Assembly (NCBI GenBank): GCA_023419055.1
Contig: JAEZYO010000239.1
Location: 1-9,986 of the forward strand
Reading direction: 5' to 3'
DNA length: 9,986 nucleotides
DNA from: Pseudomonadota bacterium
GTDB taxonomy: Bacteria > Myxococcota > Polyangia > Polyangiales > Polyangiaceae
The notes under the pieces were generated by a model that was not told the DNA's origin, did not search any database, and saw nothing but the letters and a program-made list of their open reading frames with translations. A program made the translations under genes and the position numbers. Shown here one piece after another: positions 5,782 to 9,986 of the stretch (its first letter is position 1; each line of letters opens with the position of its first letter).

Positions 5782-7485
5782 ATGGTGCGTGACAATCATC
5801 GGCAAGGGCGCTGGATATTGGGGCTCGGCGCGATCTACGGGGCGTGGCTCGTCTACGGCTGCTCGCAGAAGAGCTTCGAAGACTGCAGCGAAACGAGGAG
5901 CTGCATGGCGCCGGACGAAACGGGCGGCGCAGGCGCAGACGGCAATGAAGGCGGCGAAGGGGGGAGCCTGGCGAGCGGTCAGACAGGGAGCGGTGGCGCA
6001 GGCGTGGGCGGCGTAGCGGACGAGCCCGGGGCAGGCGGCGCAGGCGGGAGCGAGCTGCCTTCGCTCCCTGAAGCCTGTCAAAAAGACGAGGATTGCGACG
6101 ACGGCAAGGCGTGTACCGGCGAAGAGGCGTGCAGCGACGGAAAGTGCGAATACGGCGCCGACCCCTGTCCGAACCCCGATTCGGAGCACTGCAACGTCGC
6201 GTGCTCGGAAGGAGATTCCGGGGCCGAATGCGTGGTGACCGCTCTAGACGTGGACGGTGACGGATACGGCACCAACGAGTGCCTCGCCTCGCCCGGCGAA
6301 GATTGTGACGACAGCGCCGGAGACGGAGGCGCCGCCCATCCTGGAGCCCTCGAGATCTGCAACGAGAACGTCGACGACGACTGCGACGGGCTCGACGACT
6401 CCGAAGACGACATCGTGCTCCCCGGGATCGCTCTCGAGCTCGTCTCTTCCGTCGGGCTCGGAACGACCCGGCGCGGTGAAGGTCGAGTGGCGCGGTCCTA
6501 CAACGCCGGGTTCGGTTTCGGGCTCGCCTGGTCGGACTTCCGCCACCAAGACGAGGTCACGAGCTCGGAGATCTACTTCCGCAGCGTGGGACCGGACGGA
6601 GAGCTCGGCAGCCAAGTGCGATTGACCGAGTTGACCAGCGCCAAGGACAAACACGCGCCGAGCATCATCGCGAACAACGCGGGAAGCTATCGCGTCGTTT
6701 GGACTTACACGAGCGTCGACAACTCGCCCTTGCCGGGCACCGACGAGCATCCCGGCATCGCGGCGAGGACGACGGCGTCGACGGCGTCGCAGAGCTCGGC
6801 GCAGCCGGATCTCGTCGGCGTGCCGAAGCTCGCGGCGCCCGGGACGATCTTCGTTGCGCGGAACCAAACGACCGCCAACCAAGACGGTCTGTACCGCCTG
6901 GTTCTCGACTCCGACGGCTTCTCGTACGTGTCCGGATCACCGAGTATCCCCGTGCCGGGGGGCAACTATCAGAGCTTCGACGCCTCCGCCAGCGGAGGCA
7001 CTTCTTTCGTCGTCGCGTCGGTGCTGGATCTCGACGGCGTCGGAAAGGTGAAGATCAGCGGCGCGAGCGTCACCGTCCCTGCCGACAACGTCTCTCAGAC
7101 CGACGTCGTCGCGGGGGGAAACCTGTTCGCGTACCGTGAGAAGTCTCTCGCGAGCGGAGAGTCACGCATCGTGCTCGCTTCGGCGACCGGCACTCTTTGT
7201 TCCGTCGGGTTGCCCGACGGCATCCCGGTCGCCCTCTCGGAATCCGCGATCCTTTACTGGGATCCGGAGAAAACCGCTCTCTACGCGCGCGTCATCACTT
7301 CGGCGTCGAGCTGCACGGCCGGTCGGAGCGCGCTCGTCGTCGAACAGTCGGAGGATCGCGTGATTTCCGAGCCGGATGTCGCGAGCGAAGGCAGTCAGCT
7401 GCTCGTGAGCTGGACGGCGCACGACACGGAGACCGATCGCTGGTCGATCGAAGGGCGGATGTTTTCGCTCGAGCTCTGCCAGTAA
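5782..7485 (+). CDS. Lipoprotein with MopE-type metal-binding motif and beta-repeat domain
   Basis: A 567-residue protein. ATG 5782 has AGGAA six nt upstream. The signal is a positively charged start, hydrophobic 11-25 and LVYG-Cys27. A Gly-rich linker follows (about 48-90), then a Cys-rich region (99-150: CQKDEDCDDGKACTGEEAC and further cysteines). Next is a MopE-type motif: DVDGDGYG (156-163), GEDCDD (172-177), HPGALEIC (186-193) and DDDCDGLDD (198-206). In this Pfam family, named after the copper-binding MopE of Methylococcus, acidic residues and disulfides form repeated Ca/metal-binding loops; in myxobacterial surface proteins the motif is common and its metal is usually unknown. Residues about 210-567 are beta-rich with blade-like stretches (FGLAWSDF, APSIIANNAG, YRVVWTY), suggesting a propeller. 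An extracellular, lipid-anchored binding or recognition protein is inferred. It is preceded by the largest gap in the window (218 nt), so it probably has its own promoter. Confidence 0.87.
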   Translation: MVRDNHRQGRWILGLGAIYGAWLVYGCSQKSFEDCSETRSCMAPDETGGAGADGNEGGEGGSLASGQTGSGGAGVGGVADEPGAGGAGGSELPSLPEACQKDEDCDDGKACTGEEACSDGKCEYGADPCPNPDSEHCNVACSEGDSGAECVVTALDVDGDGYGTNECLASPGEDCDDSAGDGGAAHPGALEICNENVDDDCDGLDDSEDDIVLPGIALELVSSVGLGTTRRGEGRVARSYNAGFGFGLAWSDFRHQDEVTSSEIYFRSVGPDGELGSQVRLTELTSAKDKHAPSIIANNAGSYRVVWTYTSVDNSPLPGTDEHPGIAARTTASTASQSSAQPDLVGVPKLAAPGTIFVARNQTTANQDGLYRLVLDSDGFSYVSGSPSIPVPGGNYQSFDASASGGTSFVVASVLDLDGVGKVKISGASVTVPADNVSQTDVVAGGNLFAYREKSLASGESRIVLASATGTLCSVGLPDGIPVALSESAILYWDPEKTALYARVITSASSCTAGRSALVVEQSEDRVISEPDVASEGSQLLVSWTAHDTETDRWSIEGRMFSLELCQ

Positions 7486-7532
7486 CGAGCCGAGCGGAGT
7501 CGTACGGCTTCCACGCTCGTGCGCGACATTAC

Positions 7533-7550
7533 GCGTTGCGGACGGAACGC
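7533..7550 (+). terminator. Weak hairpin after the MopE-motif lipoprotein
   Basis: GCGTT (7533-7537), eight-nt loop, AACGC (7546-7550), 47 nt past the TAA at 7483-7485. It is followed by TGCTTGGTC without a T-run. The 136-nt gap also holds GAGCG/CGCTC (7583-7587/7595-7599) nearer the next gene. Neither is strong evidence of a terminator. Confidence 0.22.
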
Positions 7551-7621
7551 TGCTTGGTCAGCCTTCGGCCTTCGAACGCCGCGAGCGTCTTTCTCGCTCC
7601 GGCGCGCTGCGAGGGAAGGCG

Positions 7622-8131
7622 ATGAAACGAAGACAGTTCGTTCTCCTGGGAAGCACCGTGGTTGCGATCGTACCGCTCGCGAGCTGCGGCGACGACGATG
7701 AAGACGACGACGGCGGCGGCGGCGCCGGCACCGGCGGCAAAGGCGGAACCAGCGGTAGCGGCGGCAAAGGCGGAACCAGCGGTAGCGGCGGCAAGGGCGG
7801 CACGGGTGGCACCTCTGCGGCCGGCGTCGGCAACGAAGCCGGCACTGGCAACGAAGCCGGCACCGGCACGGGCGGCGAAGAACTCTGCACCGAGGACATC
7901 ACCGCGGAGAGCACGGTCGACGAGGGCCACACGCACGACATCACGATCCCGCTCGAGGACATCCTCGCCGCGGAACCGGGCGAGTACGAGATGACGCTCG
8001 TCAGCAACCACATCCATACCGTCGACCTCACCGCCGACGATTTCGAGGCCCTGCTCGCGGGCGACGAAGTGACGAAGACGTCGTCCGAAGAGGAGGGTCA
8101 CACCCACGACGTGACGCTGAGCTGCGTCTGA
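7622..8131 (+). CDS. Small Tat-type lipoprotein with Gly-rich repeats and three HxH motifs
   Basis: A 169-residue protein; ATG 7622 follows AGGGAAGG. MKRRQFVLLG matches a twin-arginine signal (RRxFhhh), with hydrophobic residues to 20 and lipobox PLAS-Cys22, so export by Tat before lipidation is plausible. After an acidic patch (DDDEDDD, 24-30) comes a Gly/Ser/Lys/Thr linker (31-65) encoded by near-identical tandem repeats, then two GNEAGT units. The C-terminal domain (about 86-169) has three evenly placed HxH motifs: GHTHDITIP (H103, H105), NHIHTVDL (H130, H132) and GHTHDVTLSC (H160, H162), each before a beta-strand, plus Cys89 and Cys168, which could pair. Six clustered histidines suggest binding of a transition metal such as Zn, Cu or Ni; this is inference, and I do not know a characterised homologue. 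Tat export would fit a protein that folds or loads metal in the cytoplasm. Confidence 0.85.
   Translation: MKRRQFVLLGSTVVAIVPLASCGDDDEDDDGGGGAGTGGKGGTSGSGGKGGTSGSGGKGGTGGTSAAGVGNEAGTGNEAGTGTGGEELCTEDITAESTVDEGHTHDITIPLEDILAAEPGEYEMTLVSNHIHTVDLTADDFEALLAGDEVTKTSSEEEGHTHDVTLSCV
7733..7810 (+). repeat. 27-bp tandem repeat encoding the Gly-rich linker
   Basis: Two base-identical 27-bp units (7733-7759 and 7760-7786), each encoding GGKGGTSGS, are followed by a diverged 24-bp third unit (7787-7810, GGKGGTGG). Identity at silent positions points to recent duplication and a length-variable linker. The unit length is a multiple of three, so gain or loss keeps the frame. Confidence 0.9.
7829..7864 (+). 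repeat. 18-bp tandem repeat, two copies
   Basis: Two 18-bp units (7829-7846, 7847-7864) differ only in the last base (T versus C) and encode GNEAGT twice. They lie just after the 27-bp array in the same linker, a second independent in-frame expansion. Confidence 0.88.
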
Positions 8132-8154
8132 GCGCGCCGAAGACGAGCGGGTGG

Positions 8155-8179
8155 GGGTGCGATGCCGTTCATCGCGCCC
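8155..8179 (+). terminator. Strong hairpin between convergent genes, probable terminator without T-run
   Basis: GGGTGCGATG (8155-8164), loop CCGTT, CATCGCGCCC (8170-8179): ten pairs including one U-G wobble when read as plus-strand RNA, extendable by another wobble. It sits in the 58-nt gap between the stop of the Tat-type lipoprotein (8131) and the stop of the minus-strand gene (8190). The wobble becomes A-C in the minus-strand transcript, so it is better suited to ending the plus-strand one. There is no T-run after it. Confidence 0.45.
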
Positions 8180-8189
8180 TCGCCGGGGC

Positions 8190-9332
8190 TCACTTGTTGT
8201 CGCCCTTGCGGCCGAGCTGCTGCTTGACCGCGACCCCGATGGCGCCGGTGACGTTCTTGCTGCGCCCGATCGCGCGGAGGTCGCTCTCGCGGAGGTGCGG
8301 CACCAGGCGAACCGCGAAGGTGAAGGGCGTGCGAGGGTTCTGCACGAGGTTGAGCTTGACCTGATAGTGCCGCACGAACTCGCGGTTCATCGCGATGATG
8401 CGGAGCACTTCCTCGCTGACCGAGCGCGCGGCCGAGATCTGAACGGCTTCGTTGTCGCGCATCATCGGGCTCTTGGCCGCGGCCGCGGCGACCAGCCGGT
8501 TCGCGTCGCGCACCAGCATCAGACGCTCCGCGGCGCTCCCGAGCGTCGCGCAGCGGATCTTCTGACTGACGGTCATCTGCGCGATCTTGGCGTGGAGCGG
8601 CAAGAACTTGTCGCGGACCTGCTCTTCGCCCTCTTCGTCCACCTCGTGCGTGTCCTCGATGTCCGAGGTCACGAGCTGTTCGGCTATTTCGCTGGTCTCC
8701 TTGAAGAGCACGTCGTCGAAGCTGGGCTCTTCGGTCGGCTCCGGGATGAGCTCGTTCTGGATCGCGGCGGCTGCTTCCTTGAACGCGGGGATCGAGAGCT
8801 CGAGCCCGTTTCGAACGGCGAGATCGATCAGGCGGTCCGCCGTCGACATGCGGACGCGCTTGTTCATGTAAAGCTTCTCGATCGCGCGAGGATTCTTCAG
8901 CATGAGCTCCTCGTTGGTCGCGATGACCTCGCCGCGCTGCTCGTCGGCGCTGTCCGCCAAGTACTCGAGCGTGTCGCCCGAGAGGCGAGGTTGTCGCAGC
9001 AACGCGGAGAGAAACTCCGGATCCCCTGCATGATGGCGCGCGAGCCGATCGAGGACCGACCCCGCGAGCTCGCCGGCGAGGGCGCCGTTCAAGATTGGGG
9101 CAGGGAGCTTGCCGAGCGTCGCCTGCGCCGTACCCGCGAGGGTAGAATCCTCGGAGGCGGCGAGGAGCGCGACTACCGTGACGATGTCGGACGGCTTCGC
9201 GCCCGGCAGCACGCCGCGCGCCGCCATGTTCCGAAGCGGCAGAGGCGCGTCCGGAGAGAGGGCCTTCTGCGCCGGCGCCGGTAGGGCGGTGATGTCGACA
9301 TCGGAGGGCACGGCCGCTGTTTTCGCCACCAT
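8190..9332 (-). CDS. Conserved hypothetical protein with HEAT-like helical repeats
   Basis: A 380-residue soluble protein with no signal peptide or membrane segment. The N-terminal part (1-190) is alpha-helical with repeat-like segments (PEFLSALLRQPRLSGDTLEYLA; NPRAIEKLYMNKRVRMSTADRLIDLAV). An acidic linker (196-240, rich in Glu/Asp) follows. The C-terminal part (about 245-370) is more conserved-looking: MTVSQKIRCATLG, AAAAAKSPMMRDNEAVQIS, RSVSEEVLRIIAMNREF, VKLNLVQNPRTP, LRAIGRSKNV. I recall this last segment as typical of uncharacterised proteins in Myxococcota and Desulfobacterota-type genomes, resembling HEAT/LRV-type repeats, where 'hxxNPxTP' turns separate short helices. A scaffold or protein-binding role is inferred; no catalytic motif is seen. 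This frame is chosen over an overlapping longer one (9354-8098) because its composition is balanced while the other is Arg-rich. No good Shine-Dalgarno precedes the ATG. Divergent from the SPFH gene with a 146-nt gap. Confidence 0.83.
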   Translation of the reverse strand: MVAKTAAVPSDVDITALPAPAQKALSPDAPLPLRNMAARGVLPGAKPSDIVTVVALLAASEDSTLAGTAQATLGKLPAPILNGALAGELAGSVLDRLARHHAGDPEFLSALLRQPRLSGDTLEYLADSADEQRGEVIATNEELMLKNPRAIEKLYMNKRVRMSTADRLIDLAVRNGLELSIPAFKEAAAAIQNELIPEPTEEPSFDDVLFKETSEIAEQLVTSDIEDTHEVDEEGEEQVRDKFLPLHAKIAQMTVSQKIRCATLGSAAERLMLVRDANRLVAAAAAKSPMMRDNEAVQISAARSVSEEVLRIIAMNREFVRHYQVKLNLVQNPRTPFTFAVRLVPHLRESDLRAIGRSKNVTGAIGVAVKQQLGRKGDNK

Positions 9333-9377
9333 AGAGGAAGGTCTTCGGGTTCACAACGCCCGCGCTCGGAGCGACGT

Positions 9378-9400
9378 GCGTTGCCCCGAGGGGGCGGCGC
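9378..9400 (+). other. GC-rich stem with three-nt loop in the divergent intergenic region
   Basis: GCGTTGCCCC (9378-9387), loop GAG, GGGGCGGCGC (9391-9400) pair over ten positions as plus-strand RNA, two of them U-G wobbles. It lies between the two divergent starts, about 80 nt before the SPFH gene. It could be a leader hairpin of that transcript. GC-rich background makes chance pairing easy. Confidence 0.25.
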
Positions 9401-9416
9401 GTCTAAGCTTCCGAGA

Positions 9417-9440
9417 GGCTCGAGAGTCGAAGCTCGAGCC
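9417..9440. promoter_or_regulatory. Perfect 8-bp inverted repeat in the divergent promoter region (possible operator)
   Basis: GGCTCGAG (9417-9424), eight-nt spacer, CTCGAGCC (9433-9440). Each arm contains the palindrome CTCGAG. The centre-to-centre distance of 16 bp is about one and a half helical turns. It lies 39 nt before the SPFH start and 85 nt from the start of the divergent gene, so it could regulate one or both. As RNA it would form an 8-bp hairpin. Confidence 0.33.
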
Positions 9441-9468
9441 CAATCGTCCCGAGCTTTGGATCGTCCGT

Positions 9469-9473
9469 AGGAG
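9469..9473 (+). promoter_or_regulatory. Shine-Dalgarno fixing the SPFH gene start
   Basis: AGGAG five nt before ATG 9479. A second in-frame ATG at 9488 is 14 nt away, so the first is favoured. This is one of the few consensus ribosome sites in the window. Confidence 0.65.
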
Positions 9474-9478
9474 AAGTC

Positions 9479-9986
9479 ATGGGCATCATGGATTTCGTCA
9501 AAGGCGGCGTGCAGCGCATGATGATTGCGCGCGACGACGCGCAGAAGGCCAAGGTGGTCTTCAAGCACCCGGACCAGACCTTCCCGTTTTGGAGTCAGCT
9601 GACGGTCGACGCCGACGAGTGCGCCCTCTTCTTCAAGGACGGCAACCACGTCGCGACCTTCCCGCCGGGGCGGCACACGCTGCAGACGCAAAATTTCCCG
9701 TTCTTGAACTCCCTGGTCGATCAGTTCACGGGCGGGAACGTCTTCATCAGCGAGATTTACTTCGTCACCATGCGGCCGCTGTTCAATCAGCCGTTCGGTG
9801 ACACGCTCGGCTCGGTCCGCGATCCGGAGCTCGAGATTCGCGTCACGCCGCGGGCGTTCGGCACCTTTTCGTTCCGGGTCGTGGACCCGGTCAAGTTCGT
9901 GCTCTGGTACCACGGTCAGGCGGCCGGCGACCCCACGAATCAGCGCTGGATTCAAGACATGCTGTTCATGGGCCTGCGCGCCACCC
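9479..9986 (+). CDS. SPFH-domain protein (YdjI / COG4260-like), 3' end beyond the window
   Basis: An open frame from ATG 9479 runs off the window after 169 codons without a stop. The start MGIMDFVKGGVQ, the strand AKVVFKHPDQTFPFWSQLTVDADECALFFKDG (given here in parts: VVFKHPD, FPFWSQLTV, ALFFKDG), the FPPGRHTLQTQNFPFL segment and the later EIYFVTMR and LEIRVTPRAFGTFSFRVVDP are those of SPFH proteins of the bacterial YdjI type, sometimes annotated 'virion core protein'. That family usually has a helical region and often a C-terminal zinc ribbon, which would lie outside the window. SPFH proteins oligomerise at membranes as scaffolds, often in stress responses; a similar role is inferred here. 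It is divergent from the helical-repeat gene, with an inverted repeat between them. The ATG choice is supported by AGGAG five nt upstream. Confidence 0.87.
   Translation, partial: MGIMDFVKGGVQRMMIARDDAQKAKVVFKHPDQTFPFWSQLTVDADECALFFKDGNHVATFPPGRHTLQTQNFPFLNSLVDQFTGGNVFISEIYFVTMRPLFNQPFGDTLGSVRDPELEIRVTPRAFGTFSFRVVDPVKFVLWYHGQAAGDPTNQRWIQDMLFMGLRAT

Noticed and set aside
5560..6189. A minus-strand frame (209 codons) covering the 5564-5781 gap
   Set aside because: Its body is antisense to the MopE lipoprotein and its tail reads through the inverted repeats; composition is not that of a natural protein.
7722..7870. Possible CRISPR-like or satellite array
   Set aside because: The repeats are in-frame, adjacent without spacers and code for a Gly-rich linker, so they are a coding tandem repeat.
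8151..9284. A 377-codon plus-strand frame opposite the helical-repeat gene
   Set aside because: It mirrors the coding strand codon structure and has no coherent domain; an antisense shadow.
8098..9354. A 418-codon minus-strand frame overlapping the helical-repeat gene
   Set aside because: Longer than the accepted 380-residue frame, but extremely Arg-rich and disordered in pattern, while the accepted frame has regular helices and recognisable motifs.
9109..9986. Plus- and minus-strand frames over the SPFH gene
   Set aside because: Both conflict with the SPFH frame, which has a consensus ribosome site and clear family motifs.

Overview
The window looks like chromosomal DNA from a GC-rich myxobacterium, most likely class Polyangia of Myxococcota. 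The grounds are the very high GC with GC-ending codons, the many secreted lipoproteins whose lipidated cysteine is followed by Gly/Ser/Ala-rich linkers, a MopE-type DxDGDGYG/DCDD/DDDCDG metal-binding motif, and PD40-like SPDG repeats. The assignment rests on composition and protein style only. No rRNA, tRNA, CRISPR array, insertion sequence or phage gene is visible.

Layout: the 3' end of an unidentified gene (1-104, +) is followed by a PD40-type lipoprotein (119-1225, +). This converges on a minus-strand pair: an eight-cysteine small lipoprotein (2552-2118) upstream of a membrane-anchored SPOR-domain protein (2075-1245). Divergent from the pair is a sugar-1-phosphate nucleotidyltransferase with a C-terminal hexapeptide-like region (2642-3544, +). 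Next come a lipoprotein built from three four-cysteine modules (3617-4684, +), a rhomboid-fold membrane protein without the usual catalytic Ser and His (4739-5563, +), a MopE-motif lipoprotein (5782-7485, +) preceded by a nested inverted repeat, and a small Tat-type lipoprotein with three HxH motifs (7622-8131, +). This last gene converges on a conserved helical-repeat hypothetical (9332-8190, -). That gene is divergent from an SPFH-domain protein (9479 to window end, +), which runs off the window.

The genes do not form one obvious pathway. The common theme is the cell envelope: five predicted lipoproteins, a peptidoglycan-binding SPOR protein, a membrane rhomboid homologue, an SPFH membrane-scaffold protein and a sugar-nucleotide enzyme. 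Transcription units are probably short, because strand switches and gaps of 42-218 nt separate most genes. No stretch longer than 300 bases lacks a gene; the largest gap, 5564-5781, contains the inverted-repeat leader.

The items most worth a second look are the three-module 12-cysteine lipoprotein, the pseudo-rhomboid, the nested inverted repeat before the MopE lipoprotein, and the HxH-rich Tat lipoprotein with fresh tandem repeats.
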